Positions 16,733 to 26,818 of a stretch of DNA of 64,000 nt are shown here, piece by piece. A program made the translations under genes and the position numbers. This DNA is from Isoptericola sp. AK164 (GTDB lineage Bacteria; Actinomycetota; Actinomycetes; Actinomycetales; Cellulomonadaceae), in contig NZ_CP119106.1 of assembly GCF_029643425.1 (NCBI RefSeq), positions 2,356,001 through 2,420,000 on the forward strand, given 5' to 3'. Each line of letters opens with the position of its first letter. Position 1 is the stretch's first letter. Below the pieces are notes generated by a model that made no database searches, had not been told where the DNA came from, and was given only the letters and a program-made list of their open reading frames with translations.

Positions 16733-16780
16733 CGACGGGGCGGTGCCGACGAGATCCTCCTCGTCGGCACCGCCCCGTCG
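16733..16780. terminator. Strong two-way terminator hairpin
   Basis: Arms 16733-16753 and 16760-16780 are 21-base perfect complements with a six-base loop. It lies just after the membrane-protein stop and before the convergent ilvE end, so it can end transcription from both sides. There is no U tract. Confidence 0.8.
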
Positions 16781-16827
16781 CACGTCCGGGCCGGGCCCGC
16801 CTGCACGGAACGCCCGGTGGGCTGCGG

Positions 16828-17958
16828 TCAGGCCAGGCGGCGCATCCAGCCGTGCCGGTCCTGCGCGCGCCCGTACTGGATGTCGGTGAGCTCGGTCCGC
16901 ACCGCCATCGTCAGCTCGCCGGGCTCGCCGTCGGCCACCGTGTGGTCGAACGTCCCGCCGGCCAGGCGGCCCACCGGGGTCACGACGGCGGCGGTGCCGC
17001 AGGCGAAGATCTCCCGCACGCTGCCGTCCGCGAGACCCGCGACGACCTCCTCGAGCGGGATCTTGCGCTCGACGACCTCGCGCCCGTGGTCGGCGACGAG
17101 GCGCAGGATCGACGAGCGGGTGACGCCCTCGAGGATCGAGCCGGTCAGCTCCGGGGTGTGGACCGTGCCGTCGTCCATCACCACGAAGATGTTCATGCCG
17201 CCGAGCTCCTCGAGGTAGGAGTTCGTCGTGGCGTCCAGGAAGCACACCTGGTCGCAGCCGTTCTGCTGGGCCTCGGTCTGCGGCAGGAGGCTGGCGGCGT
17301 AGTTGCCGCCGCACTTGGCGTCGCCGGTGCCGCCCGGGCCTGCGCGGTGGTAGTCCTGGGAGACCCAGATCGACACCGGCTTCACGCCGCCGGCGAAGTA
17401 GGGACCCACCGGCGAGGCGATGCACAGGTACTCGACCTGCGCCGCCGGGCGGACGCCGAGGAACGACTCCGAGGCGAACATGAACGGGCGCAGGTACAGG
17501 CTGGAGTCCTCGCCGTCGGGAACCCACGCCAGGTCGGTCCGCACCAGCGCGGCGATCGACCCGATGAAGTCGTCCACGGTGAGCGCGGGCAGCGCCAGCC
17601 GGTGGGCGGAGCGTGCGAACCGCGCGGCGTTGGACTCGGGGCGGAAGGTCCACACCGACCCGTCGGCGTGCTTGTACGCCTTCATGCCCTCGAAGATCTC
17701 CTGCGCGTAGTGCAGGACGGCGGTGGCGGGGTCGAGCTGCAGCGGTCCGTACTTCTCCACCCGCCGGTCGAGCCAACCGTCCTCCTGGCGCCAGGAGACC
17801 CGGGCCATGTGGTCGGTGAAGACCGTGCCGAAGCGGGGTGACGCGAGCGCCTCCTCGCGCTCGGCGTCGGGGGTGGGCTCGTCGGTTCCGCGGACGTCGA
17901 AGAGCGCGACGAGGTCCTCGAGCTCCTCGGGGAGCACGTTGTGCGAGGTCGTGGTCAT
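16828..17958 (-). CDS. ilvE: Branched-chain amino acid aminotransferase
   Basis: 376 residues, PLP fold type IV, class of the actinobacterial/eukaryotic-like IlvE. It transaminates the 2-oxo acids of Val, Leu and Ile with glutamate. Visible blocks are VLHYAQEIFEGMKAYKH, DAKCGGNYAAS (PLP lysine in AKCGGNYA), EELGGMNIF and the phosphate-binding FACGTAAVVTPVG. Length fits the family. ATG at 17958 begins MTTTSHNVL after an AAAGG-like site; further in-frame codons upstream are non-coding. It is next to leuB on the same strand with 139 bases between. A short uORF (GTG 17999 to TGA 17961-17963, MENYRGYPVKGP) ends two bases before the ATG; whether it is translated is unknown. Confidence 0.95.
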   Translation of the reverse strand: MTTTSHNVLPEELEDLVALFDVRGTDEPTPDAEREEALASPRFGTVFTDHMARVSWRQEDGWLDRRVEKYGPLQLDPATAVLHYAQEIFEGMKAYKHADGSVWTFRPESNAARFARSAHRLALPALTVDDFIGSIAALVRTDLAWVPDGEDSSLYLRPFMFASESFLGVRPAAQVEYLCIASPVGPYFAGGVKPVSIWVSQDYHRAGPGGTGDAKCGGNYAASLLPQTEAQQNGCDQVCFLDATTNSYLEELGGMNIFVVMDDGTVHTPELTGSILEGVTRSSILRLVADHGREVVERKIPLEEVVAGLADGSVREIFACGTAAVVTPVGRLAGGTFDHTVADGEPGELTMAVRTELTDIQYGRAQDRHGWMRRLA

Positions 17959-18097
17959 GATCAGGGGCCTTTCACCGGGTAACCCCTGTAGTTTTCCACG
18001 TCTGGCGGCACCGTGGGACACCGCGCGGGCGCTCGACCACAACGGTCACCCGGAACCGTGGGTTCGCGGGGATTGTCGGGGCGACGACCGAGGTCGC

Positions 18098-19141
18098 TCA
18101 GCCGGCGACGCGGGCGGCGAGCTCGCGTCCGACCTCGGCCGTCGAGCGTACTCGGTCCCCGCGCTCGGCCAGGTCGGCGGCCACGGCGGCCTCCACGCGA
18201 CGCGCCTGCTCGGTCAGGCCCAGGTGCTCCAGCAGCAGCGACACGGACAGCACGGTCGCCGTCGGGTCGGCCTTGCCCTGCCCGGCGATGTCCGGGGCGG
18301 AGCCGTGCACGGGCTCGAACATCGACGGCGCCGTCCGGTCGGGGTTGATGTTGCCCGACGCGGCCAGGCCGATGCCGCCGGTGATGGCCGCCGCCTGGTC
18401 GGTGATGATGTCGCCGAACAGGTTGTCGGTGACGATGACGTCGAACCGCGAGGGGTTCGTGGTCAGGAAGATCGTCGCCGCGTCGACGTGGAGGTAGTCC
18501 GTGGTCACGTCGGGGAACTCGGCGCCCACGGCCTCGACGGTGCGCCGCCACAGGTGTCCGGCGTGCACGAGCACGTTGTGCTTGTGCACCAGCGTCAGGT
18601 GCTTGCGGGGGCGCGCCTGGGCGCGGGCGAAGGCGTCGCGGACGACCCGCTCGACGCCGAACGCGGTGTTGACCGACACCTCGGTGGCGATCTCGTGCGG
18701 CGTGCCGGTGCGCACCGACCCGCCGTTGCCGACGTAGGGCCCCTCGGTGCCCTCGCGCACGACGACGAAGTCGACCTCGCCCGGGTCGGCCAGCGGGCTG
18801 GTGACGCCCGGGTAGAGCGTGCCGGGGCGCAGGTTGACGTAGTGGTCCAGCGCGAAGCGCAGCTTGAGCAGCAGGCCGCGCTCGAGCACGCCGGAGGGCA
18901 CCGACGGGTCGCCGATGGCACCGAGCAGGATCGCGTCGTGCTCGCGGATCCGGGCGAGGTCGTCGTCGGTGAGCGTCTCGCCGGTCTCGTGCCAGCGACG
19001 CGCGCCGAGATCGAACTCGGTGGTCGAGACCTTCACGTCGGAGCCGGCCAGCGCGGCGTCGAGCACGGCGAGCCCCTGCTCGACGACCTCGGGGCCGATG
19101 CCGTCGCCTGCCACCACAGCCAGATCGATGTTGCGCGTCAT
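18098..19141 (-). CDS. leuB: 3-Isopropylmalate dehydrogenase
   Basis: 347 residues. Oxidatively decarboxylates 3-isopropylmalate with NAD in leucine synthesis. It shows GDGIGPEV at the start, [16 protein letters not shown], the substrate-binding [29 protein letters not shown] and [20 protein letters not shown]. Length and motifs are those of the actinobacterial LeuB. ATG at 19141 follows a TAGGAT -10 box (plus 19148-19153) by six bases with no Shine-Dalgarno, so the transcript is probably leaderless. ilvE follows downstream. Confidence 0.96.
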   Translation of the reverse strand: MTRNIDLAVVAGDGIGPEVVEQGLAVLDAALAGSDVKVSTTEFDLGARRWHETGETLTDDDLARIREHDAILLGAIGDPSVPSGVLERGLLLKLRFALDHYVNLRPGTLYPGVTSPLADPGEVDFVVVREGTEGPYVGNGGSVRTGTPHEIATEVSVNTAFGVERVVRDAFARAQARPRKHLTLVHKHNVLVHAGHLWRRTVEAVGAEFPDVTTDYLHVDAATIFLTTNPSRFDVIVTDNLFGDIITDQAAAITGGIGLAASGNINPDRTAPSMFEPVHGSAPDIAGQGKADPTATVLSVSLLLEHLGLTEQARRVEAAVAADLAERGDRVRSTAEVGRELAARVAG

Positions 19142-19208
19142 GGGCCGATCCTACGCGCCCCGGACCCAGGATGCGGACACCCGTCCCACGATGCGGACGT
19201 ACCGGGGA

Positions 19209-19607
19209 TCAGTACTCGCGCGACGACAGCACGCAGAACTCGTTGCCGTCCGGGTCGGCCAGGACCGTCCAGGACGCGTCCACCGGCTGCCCGACGTCGA
19301 TCACCGTCGCCCCGAGCGCGACGAGCCGGTCGATCTCGGCGTCCCGGTCGTCGGAGGTGTGCGGGGCGAAGTCCCAGTGCAGCCGGTTCTTGGAGGTCTT
19401 CTCGTGCTCGACGCGCACGAACACCATCCCCGGCGGGACCTGGTGGAACTCGAACCGGTCGACGAGCTCGCGGGCCCACGGCGGCACCAGGACGCACTCC
19501 TCGTCGGAGGTGTGCGCGAACGTCCAGCCCAACGCCTCGGCCCACCAACCGGCCAGGGCGCGAGGATCGGTGGTCTCCACCACCGTCGAGTACCAGCGCA
19601 ACGCCAC
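19209..19607 (-). CDS. VOC-family (glyoxalase-like) protein
   Basis: 132 residues, one vicinal-oxygen-chelate module pair. It begins LRWYSTVVETTDPRALAGWWAEALGW and ends DPDGNEFCVL, the standard last strand with the Glu metal ligand. NRLHWDFAP supplies the His. Members range from dioxygenases to resistance proteins, so the reaction is unknown. GTG at 19607 has GAGGTGA six bases upstream, overlapping the end of the ASCH gene; the two are co-transcribed. Confidence 0.85.
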   Translation of the reverse strand: MALRWYSTVVETTDPRALAGWWAEALGWTFAHTSDEECVLVPPWARELVDRFEFHQVPPGMVFVRVEHEKTSKNRLHWDFAPHTSDDRDAEIDRLVALGATVIDVGQPVDASWTVLADPDGNEFCVLSSREY

Positions 19608-19618
19608 CTCGGCTCACC

Positions 19619-20149
19619 TCACTCGGAGTAGAGGACCTTGAACCGCTCGCAGAGGACCTCCAGGGACGGGTCGAACTCGTGCGCCGTGCCGGCCAGGGTG
19701 CGCCGCCAGTAGCGTTCGTGCCCCTCGCGCCAGGACTCCAGCGTCCGGTCGCCCTCCCCCTCGCGCCACGCGTGCTCCGCGGTGACGTCGCGGAACGGCA
19801 CCCGGTCGACCTGCGTCGTGCGCACGAGCGCCCGGGGCTCGCCCCTGCCGTCCAGGAGGATCGACAGGTCGCCCTTGCGGGGCGCGGGCTCGGCGGCGTC
19901 CTCGTACTCGACGACGAGCGACGCCGTCGCCGTCTTGGTGCCGGCGAGCACCAGGCCGAGCAGCTCGTCGGCCAGCGCCGGGTTGTCCCCGAACGCCCAC
20001 GCCGGCGGCGGCACGACGTTCTCGGAGCGCTCGCCGACGGCACCGCCGTGGCTCGTGCGTCCGGCGGAGGGCCGGGCGGTGTCCCAGAAGGCGGTGATCC
20101 GTTCGGCCTGTGCCACGTCGTCGAGGTGCGGTCCCTGCTCGTCCGTCAT
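19619..20149 (-). CDS. ASCH-domain protein
   Basis: 176 residues. The ASCH (PUA-like) core shows the G-x-K-T motif in LAGTKTATASL, GDLSILLDGRGEPRALV, and the GDRTLESWREGHERYW helix near the C terminus. ASCH proteins are thought to bind RNA or modified nucleosides; some hydrolyse N4-acetylcytidine. ATG at 20149 lies six bases after a CAGGAT box and is likely leaderless. It is divergent from the Nudix gene and upstream of the VOC gene in one unit. Confidence 0.88.
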   Translation of the reverse strand: MTDEQGPHLDDVAQAERITAFWDTARPSAGRTSHGGAVGERSENVVPPPAWAFGDNPALADELLGLVLAGTKTATASLVVEYEDAAEPAPRKGDLSILLDGRGEPRALVRTTQVDRVPFRDVTAEHAWREGEGDRTLESWREGHERYWRRTLAGTAHEFDPSLEVLCERFKVLYSE

Positions 20150-20223
20150 GCGGCCATCCTGCCACCACGGCCGCGACGCTGCCGACCACCCGCGCGTGCC
20201 GGGGACCTGGGACGATGGCAGCC

Positions 20224-20706
20224 ATGTACCTGCGGGTGGCGGCCTACGCCGTGATCATCTCCGACGGCCAGGTCCTCCTGCCGCACTGGTCGGACCGACG
20301 GCGGTCGGGCTGGACGCTGCCCGGCGGGGGCATCGACCCGGGCGAGCACCCCGAGGACGCGGCCGTGCGGGAGGTCCGCGAGGAGACCGGCTACGGCGTG
20401 GAGCTCGACGGGCTGCTCGGCGTCGACAGCATCGTCGTCCCGCCCGAGCACCTCATCGGGTTCGACGACGACGCGGACGTCGACCCCCTGCACGGGATCC
20501 GCATCGTGTACCGGGCCCGCATCGTCGGCGGGTCGCTGACGGTCGAGCAGGACGGGTCCACCGACGACGTCGCCTGGCATCCCCTCGAGGGGGTCGCCCA
20601 CCTGCCGCGGGTCGAGCTCGTCGACCGCGCGCTGGCGATGGCCGGGGTGCTGGACCTCTCCGCGCAGGACGGCGGTCCCGGCGCGACGGACGCCGTCCCG
20701 GGCTGA
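20224..20706 (+). CDS. Nudix hydrolase
   Basis: About 160 residues. The full Nudix box is present as GGIDPGEHPEDAAVREVREE followed by TGYGV, with the metal-binding RE..EE residues intact. The family cleaves nucleoside diphosphates linked to other groups; the substrate here is not evident. Start could be ATG 20215 (adds three residues) or ATG 20224; neither has a clear ribosome binding site, and 20224 is taken because homologous strands begin YLRVAAYAVI. It converges on ilvC across the terminator at 20777-20810. Confidence 0.88.
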   Translation: MYLRVAAYAVIISDGQVLLPHWSDRRRSGWTLPGGGIDPGEHPEDAAVREVREETGYGVELDGLLGVDSIVVPPEHLIGFDDDADVDPLHGIRIVYRARIVGGSLTVEQDGSTDDVAWHPLEGVAHLPRVELVDRALAMAGVLDLSAQDGGPGATDAVPG

Positions 20707-20776
20707 GCGGTCCGCCGTCGTCCCCGCGTCGTCCGGGCCGGACGCCCGCGTGCGGACGCACAGGGCGGACATGCGT

Positions 20777-20810
20777 GCGGCCGCCGCCCCGGGGTGGGGG
20801 CGACGGCCGC
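20777..20810. terminator. Hairpin between Nudix gene and ilvC
   Basis: Arms 20777-20790 and 20797-20810 pair over 14 bases with one mismatch and a six-base loop. Placed 28 bases after the ilvC 3' end (minus strand) and 71 bases after the Nudix stop, it can terminate both. Confidence 0.65.
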
Positions 20811-20837
20811 GCGCGTCGATCGCAGACAGGGGTGGCG

Positions 20838-21884
<1,047 letters not shown>

Positions 21885-21944
21885 TCAGGGTGTGACGCGT
21901 CAGGGGGATTCTGGCAGGCGCGGGAGGTCGGCGGTGCAGGCGTC

Positions 21945-22466
21945 TCACGCGCTGCGGACCCGCTCCAGCGCCCGGTCGGTGATGGATCGCGACCCGCGCC
22001 CGACGGCGAGGGTCCCGGACTTGACGATCTCGCGGATGCCGTAGGGCTCGAGCGCGGTCAGCAGCGCCTCGAGCTTGCTCCCCGTGCCGGTCGCCTCGAT
22101 GACGACCGTGTCGGGCACGACGTCGACGACCTTGGCCCGGAAGAGCTCGACGACCTCGAGCACGCCCGACCGGGTGGCCTGGTCGGCCTTGACCTTGACC
22201 AGCAGCAGCTCGCGCTGGACCGAGGACTCCGGGTCGAGCTCGACGATCTTGATGACGTGCACCAGCTTGTTGAGCTGCTTGGTGACCTGCTCCAGCGGGT
22301 GGTCCTCGACGTCGACCACGACGGTGATCCGCGAGATCTCCGCGTGCTCGGTCGGACCCACCGCCAGGGACTGGATGTTGAACGCGCGTCGGGCGAAGAG
22401 CCCGGCGACGCGGGTCAGGACACCCGGCTTGTCCTCGACCAGCACGGACAACGTGTGACGGCTCAT
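21945..22466 (-). CDS. ilvN: Acetolactate synthase regulatory subunit
   Basis: 173 residues with an N-terminal ACT domain (SRHTLSVLVEDKPGVLTRVAGLFARRAFNI) and a C-terminal domain. It binds valine and gives feedback control of IlvB. The ATG lies four bases after the ilvB stop, with GAGAGGA overlapping the end of ilvB, so the two are coupled. Length is that of the IlvN/IlvH large form. Confidence 0.96.
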   Translation of the reverse strand: MSRHTLSVLVEDKPGVLTRVAGLFARRAFNIQSLAVGPTEHAEISRITVVVDVEDHPLEQVTKQLNKLVHVIKIVELDPESSVQRELLLVKVKADQATRSGVLEVVELFRAKVVDVVPDTVVIEATGTGSKLEALLTALEPYGIREIVKSGTLAVGRGSRSITDRALERVRSA

Positions 22467-22470
22467 CGGC

Positions 22471-24294
22471 TCAGTCCTCTCGTTCCCAGGCCGGCGAGAT
22501 GCCCCGCGCGTACTGGATGTCGTCGTTGCTGACCCCGGCCGCGACCATCGGCCACACCATCGCGTCGCGCGAGACGGTGAAGTCGACGACCACCGGGCGG
22601 TCGTTGATCTCCTGGGCCTTCTTGATCGCGGCGTCCACCTCGCCGGGGTGCTCCACCCGGATCCCCACGCAGCCGTACGCCTCGGCGAGCTTGACGAAGT
22701 CGGGGATGCGCGCCGTGCCGTGCCCGGTGTGCAGGTCGGTGTTGGAGTACCGCTCGTTGTAGAAGAGCGTCTGCCACTGGCGGACCATGCCGAGGGAGCT
22801 GTTGTTGATCAGCGCGACCTTGATCGGGATGTCGTTGATCGCGCAGGTGGCCAGCTCCTGGTTGGTCATCTGGAAGCAGCCGTCGCCGTCGATCGCCCAC
22901 ACCTCGCGGTCGGGCGCTCCGGCCTTGGCGCCCATCGCCGCCGGGACCGAGTACCCCATGGTGCCCAGACCACCGGAGTTGATCCAGGTGTTGGGCCGCT
23001 CGTAGCGGATGAACTGGGAGGCCCACATCTGGTGCTGCCCCACACCGGCGACGTAGATGGCGTCGGGACCGGCCAGCTCGCCGAGCCGGGAGATCACCGA
23101 CTGCGGCGCCAGGTGGCCGTCGTCCGTGGAGGTGTAGCCGAGCGGGTAGGTCTCCCGCCAGGTGTCGATCTGGTGCCACCAGGCCTCGACGTCGGGTCGG
23201 CCGACCTTGGCGTGCTCGGCCTCCAGCGCCGGGACCAGGTCGCCGATGACCTCGCGCAGGTCGCCGACGATGGGCACGTCCACGGCCCGGTTCTTGCCGA
23301 TCTCGGCCGGGTCGATGTCGGCGTGGACGACGGCGGCGTGCGGAGCGAAGCTGGACAGCTTGCCGGTCACGCGGTCGTCGAAGCGCGCGCCGAGGGCGAC
23401 GATGAGGTCGGCCTTCTGCAGCGCGGCCACGGCGGGCACCGTGCCGTGCATGCCGGGCATGCCCAGGTGCTGGGGGTGCGAGTCGGGGACCGCACCGCGT
23501 GCCATGAGGGTCGTCACGACGGCGGCGCCGGAGACGTCCACCAGACGGCGCAGCTCGGCCGCGGCCCCGGAGCGCACGGCCCCGCCGCCGACGTACAGCA
23601 CGGGCCGGCGCGCGGTGGCCAGCAGCTTGGCGGCCTCGCGGATCTGCTTGGCGTGCGGCTTGGTCACCGGGTGGTAGCCGGGCAGCGCGGGCTGCTGCGG
23701 CCACGAGAAGGTGGTCTGGGCCTGCATCGCGGACTTGGCGATGTCGACCAGCACCGGACCGGGACGCCCCGTCGAGGCGATGTGGAACGCCTCGGCGATG
23801 GTCCGCGGGATCTCGGCCGGGTCGGTCACCAGGTAGGAGTGCTTGGTGATCGGCATCGTGATGCCGACGATGTCCGCCTCCTGGAACGCGTCGGTCCCGA
23901 TCGCGGGCGCCGCCACCTGGCCGGTGATCGCGACCATCGGGATCGAGTCCATGTTGGCGTCCGCCAGCGGGGTGACCAGGTTGGTCGCGCCGGGGCCCGA
24001 GGTCGCCATCGTCACGCCGACCCGACCGGTCGCGTGGGCGTACCCGGAGGCGGCGTGCCCGCCGCCCTGCTCGTGCCGCACCAGGATGTGGCGCAGCTTC
24101 TGCGAGTCCATCAGCGGGTCGTAGGTCGGCAGGATGGCGCCGCCCGGGATGCCGAACACGGTGTCGACGCCGACGGCCTCGAGCGACTTGACGATCGACT
24201 CCGCCCCCGTGACCTGCTCGTCGACCCGGCGCTCGACCGGGCGCGGGGCGGTACGCGCTGCCACCTGGGCTGGTGTCGGGTTCGGCTGGCCCAT
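22471..24294 (-). CDS. ilvB: Acetolactate synthase catalytic subunit
   Basis: 607 residues. TPP-dependent condensation of two pyruvates (valine, leucine) or pyruvate and 2-oxobutyrate (isoleucine). The catalytic Glu is in [15 protein letters not shown], and the TPP-binding segment runs from [12 protein letters not shown] to [18 protein letters not shown] is the N-terminal substrate-tunnel block. Sequence and length are normal for actinobacteria. Preceded by a 14-residue leader peptide and an intrinsic attenuator (24353-24469). The ATG follows CAGGAGTGACCG. Confidence 0.97.
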   Translation of the reverse strand: MGQPNPTPAQVAARTAPRPVERRVDEQVTGAESIVKSLEAVGVDTVFGIPGGAILPTYDPLMDSQKLRHILVRHEQGGGHAASGYAHATGRVGVTMATSGPGATNLVTPLADANMDSIPMVAITGQVAAPAIGTDAFQEADIVGITMPITKHSYLVTDPAEIPRTIAEAFHIASTGRPGPVLVDIAKSAMQAQTTFSWPQQPALPGYHPVTKPHAKQIREAAKLLATARRPVLYVGGGAVRSGAAAELRRLVDVSGAAVVTTLMARGAVPDSHPQHLGMPGMHGTVPAVAALQKADLIVALGARFDDRVTGKLSSFAPHAAVVHADIDPAEIGKNRAVDVPIVGDLREVIGDLVPALEAEHAKVGRPDVEAWWHQIDTWRETYPLGYTSTDDGHLAPQSVISRLGELAGPDAIYVAGVGQHQMWASQFIRYERPNTWINSGGLGTMGYSVPAAMGAKAGAPDREVWAIDGDGCFQMTNQELATCAINDIPIKVALINNSSLGMVRQWQTLFYNERYSNTDLHTGHGTARIPDFVKLAEAYGCVGIRVEHPGEVDAAIKKAQEINDRPVVVDFTVSRDAMVWPMVAAGVSNDDIQYARGISPAWERED

Positions 24295-24352
24295 CGGTCA
24301 CTCCTGCCGCTGGAACGGAATCTGGGGGGATATCAGGTGAATCTGTGCAATG

Positions 24353-24393
24353 AAAAACCCCTCGGTCCCGACGAGTGGGGACGAACGAGGGGT
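24353..24393 (-). terminator. ilvB attenuator terminator
   Basis: On the minus-strand transcript ACCCCUCG (24386-24393) pairs with CGAGGGGU (24357-24364), and an inner GUCCC/GGGAC extends the stem. Five U residues (plus 24353-24357) follow. It sits about 60 bases upstream of the ilvB ATG, inside the leader. Confidence 0.9.
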
Positions 24394-24424
24394 GAGCGCG
24401 CTGACGAAAGCCCGGAACGTGGCC

Positions 24425-24469
24425 TCAGCCGGCGCGCCCAGGAAGTACTACGAGGAAGATCGTCTGCAC
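24425..24469 (-). CDS. ilvB leader peptide (14 aa)
   Basis: GTG 24469 encodes MQTIFLVVLPGRAG and stops at TGA. The ILVVL-type run of branched-chain codons (Ile, Leu, Val, Val, Leu) is the control region of a classical attenuator. It is similar in design to the leader known before Streptomyces ilvB. A TAACGT -10 box (24477-24482) ends seven bases before the GTG, with GTGACA 17 bases further up (24500-24505). The leader mRNA itself is therefore probably leaderless. GTG 24478 is an alternative start. Confidence 0.85.
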   Translation of the reverse strand: MQTIFLVVLPGRAG

Positions 24470-24476
24470 GTGACGC

Positions 24477-24505
24477 ACGTTACGCCGTCGGAACGCAGAT
24501 GTCAC
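24477..24505 (-). promoter_or_regulatory. ilvBNC promoter
   Basis: On the minus strand GTGACA (-35, plus 24500-24505), a 17-base spacer and TAACGT (-10, plus 24477-24482). Transcription would begin at or next to the GTG of the leader peptide. Confidence 0.65.
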
Positions 24506-24567
24506 GCGCTGGTCCAAACGTCCCAGATGATGGGACAGCGTCTCGCGGACCTGCGAGGAACCGCTGC

Positions 24568-25656
24568 TCAGGCGACGTCGCGGCGGCGGAAGACGACGAC
24601 GGCGAGCAGCGTGAGCACGGCCGCGACGGCGAGCAGGTACAGCCCGCCCTGCAGGCCCGTGACCACCTCGGTGGTCCACGTCGTGGTGACCATGCCGCTC
24701 TCGTCGCGGGTCTCGAGGGCCACGCCGTACGCGGTGCCGCCCTCGAGCCACGCGGTCAGGTTCGTCGTCGGGGTCCAGCGCTGGGCGGCGCCCAGGGGGT
24801 AGCCGAAGGCCGCACCCGCCCACAGGACCACGGCCACCGCGCCGACGGCCGCCACGGCGTGCCGCAGCAGGACGCCGAGGGCCGTGCCGACCGCGGCACA
24901 GAGCACGCCGGCCCCCACGAGACGGACCGAGAAGGCGCCGATCTCGACCCAGTCCTCCGTGGTGACCGTGCCCACCGTGCCGAAGACGGCGTGCAGCGTG
25001 TAGATGCCCCCGGCCACCGCCGCCCAGCCCGCGACGACGAGCGGGACGGTCCCCAGCGCGGCCGCGAGCGCCTTCGACCCGTACACCCGCGAGCGCCGGG
25101 GCTCGAACGTGAGCCACATGCCCAGCGCCCCCGTGCTGCGCTCGGCCGTCATGAAGCTCACCCCGACGACGAAGGCGAGCATGAGGAACGCCGGGGCGTA
25201 GCCGGCGGCCGCCCCGACACCGGACCAGCCGGTCCAGACCGACTGCTCGATCTCCGCGACGCGCGGGTCCTGGCTCTCGCCCCGGTCGGGCGGTAAGCCG
25301 AAGGCCGCGGCCTCCCGGTCGTCGGCGTCGGGGACGAACGACACGGTCGGCGGCAGGAAGTACTCCAGCCGGGGCGCCATGTCGTCGCAGCCGAAGTCCG
25401 CACCGGGGTCGTCCGCGGCGGCCTCCGCCTCGGCCTCCTCGCACTGCTCGACCTGCTGCTCGCCGGTCTCCTCCCAGCGCTCGAGCTCCTCGGCGTAGAA
25501 CGCCTCCGCTTCGGCGACCTGCCGGTCGGTGGGCGGCTGGGCGCTGCCGATCTGCCCGGCGACACCGAGGCCCGCGACGACCAGCGCGAGCAGGAGGCCG
25601 CCCCACGTCACGCGCCGCATCCACAGCCGACGCAGCTCCACCCTGAGCAGTCGCAT
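24568..25656 (-). CDS. ABC transporter permease (ABC-2 type)
   Basis: 362 residues. The first membrane segment (WGGLLLALVVAGLGVAG, about 18-34) is followed by a large extracytoplasmic loop to about residue 145. That loop is acidic (YAEELERWEETGEQQ). Five more hydrophobic segments follow. This matches ABC-2 exporter permeases with one long loop between TM1 and TM2. Cargo is unknown. The ATG overlaps the ATPase stop by one base (TGATG), with GGAGAT upstream, so the pair is translated together. The loop has two Cys (QCEEAE, FGCDDM). Confidence 0.85.
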   Translation of the reverse strand: MRLLRVELRRLWMRRVTWGGLLLALVVAGLGVAGQIGSAQPPTDRQVAEAEAFYAEELERWEETGEQQVEQCEEAEAEAAADDPGADFGCDDMAPRLEYFLPPTVSFVPDADDREAAAFGLPPDRGESQDPRVAEIEQSVWTGWSGVGAAAGYAPAFLMLAFVVGVSFMTAERSTGALGMWLTFEPRRSRVYGSKALAAALGTVPLVVAGWAAVAGGIYTLHAVFGTVGTVTTEDWVEIGAFSVRLVGAGVLCAAVGTALGVLLRHAVAAVGAVAVVLWAGAAFGYPLGAAQRWTPTTNLTAWLEGGTAYGVALETRDESGMVTTTWTTEVVTGLQGGLYLLAVAAVLTLLAVVVFRRRDVA

Positions 25657-26741
25657 CAGATCTCCTCGCCGCCGTCCGCCCGGCCGGTCCCGGAGCTCGT
25701 GGCCGCCGCCGTCGCGGCGGGTCCGACGGGCGGCTCGGCGTCTCGTCGCCGACGACGACGTCCACCCCGGTGGTCGCGGCCGCCCGGCGTCTCGTGCTGG
25801 GTCAGGCCGAGGAACACCGACTCCAGGTCCACCTGGAGCGGTGCGATCTCGCGAGCCCAGACGCCCTGCTCGCCGAGCATCCGGTTGACACCGGCGGGGT
25901 CCGCGCCCTCGACGACGAGCGCATCGCCCTCGGGCCGTGCGACGATCCCGCGGGAGGCCAGCAGGCTCGTCGCGATCACGGCGTCGTCGGGCGCGACGAC
26001 GACGCGCACGGCGGGGCCGCCCTGCCCGGAGATCAGGTCGGCCACCCGCCCGGAGGCCACGAGTCGGCCCCGCGCGACGATGGAGACGGTGTCGGCGACC
26101 TGCTCGACCTCGGCGAGGATGTGGCTGGAGACCAGCACCGTCTTGCCCTGGTCGCCCAGGTCGCGCATCGTGCGCCGGATCTCGTGGATGCCCGCCGGGT
26201 CGAGACCGTTGGTCGGCTCGTCGAAGATCAGCAGGTCGGGATCCTTGAGCAGCGTCGCCGCGATCGCCAGACGCTGCTTCATGCCGAGCGAGTAGGTCCG
26301 GTAGCGGTCCTTCGCCCGGCCGGTCAGGCCGACGTCGTCGAGGACCGCGTCGACCCGCTCGCGCGGGGCCCCGATGCCGTCGGCGAGGAGCCGCAGGTTC
26401 GCCCGGGCGCTGAAGGCGGGGAAGAACGTCGGGCTCTCCACGATCGCGCCGACCCGACCGACGACGTCGGGCAGGTGTCGCGGCACGTCGTGCCCGAAGA
26501 TCGTCGCGCTCCCCCGGTCCGGGCGCACCAGCCCGAGCAGCATCCGGATGGTCGTGGTCTTGCCGGAGCCGTTCGGTCCGAGGAACCCGTGCACGCCGCC
26601 GACGGGCACCTGCAGGTCGAGGTCCTCGACCCCGACGCGCCGCCCGCGGACGCTGCGGTAGGTCTTGCGCAGCCCGCGGGTCTCGATCGCCAGCTCGCCC
26701 TCGACCGCCACGTCGCCTCCCGGTGGCCGGACGTCGGCCAC
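25656..26741 (-). CDS. ABC transporter ATP-binding protein
   Basis: 361 residues. One ABC domain: GPNGSGKTTT (Walker A), YSLGMKQRLAIA (signature), LLIFDEPTNGLDP (Walker B), SSHILAEVEQ (switch). After about residue 220 comes the regulatory C-terminal region seen in ABC-2 exporter ATPases, then an Arg-rich tail. Start is taken at GTG 26741, which has GGAG eight bases upstream. A TATGCT -10 box (plus 26783-26788) lies above it, and the TTG at 26813 would fall upstream of that promoter. Works with the permease immediately downstream. Confidence 0.87.
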   Translation of the reverse strand: MADVRPPGGDVAVEGELAIETRGLRKTYRSVRGRRVGVEDLDLQVPVGGVHGFLGPNGSGKTTTIRMLLGLVRPDRGSATIFGHDVPRHLPDVVGRVGAIVESPTFFPAFSARANLRLLADGIGAPRERVDAVLDDVGLTGRAKDRYRTYSLGMKQRLAIAATLLKDPDLLIFDEPTNGLDPAGIHEIRRTMRDLGDQGKTVLVSSHILAEVEQVADTVSIVARGRLVASGRVADLISGQGGPAVRVVVAPDDAVIATSLLASRGIVARPEGDALVVEGADPAGVNRMLGEQGVWAREIAPLQVDLESVFLGLTQHETPGGRDHRGGRRRRRRDAEPPVGPAATAAATSSGTGRADGGEEI

Positions 26742-26818
26742 GTCGCCTGCTCCGCCCCGGCGGGACGCCGGGTGTGATGCGGAGCATAGCGGCACATCGG
26801 ATGCCGAGGGCAAACCGG

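Noticed and set aside
26741-26813. Longer start for the ABC ATPase at TTG 26813
   Set aside because: A TATGCT promoter box lies inside that extension, and GTG 26741 has a well-placed GGAG.
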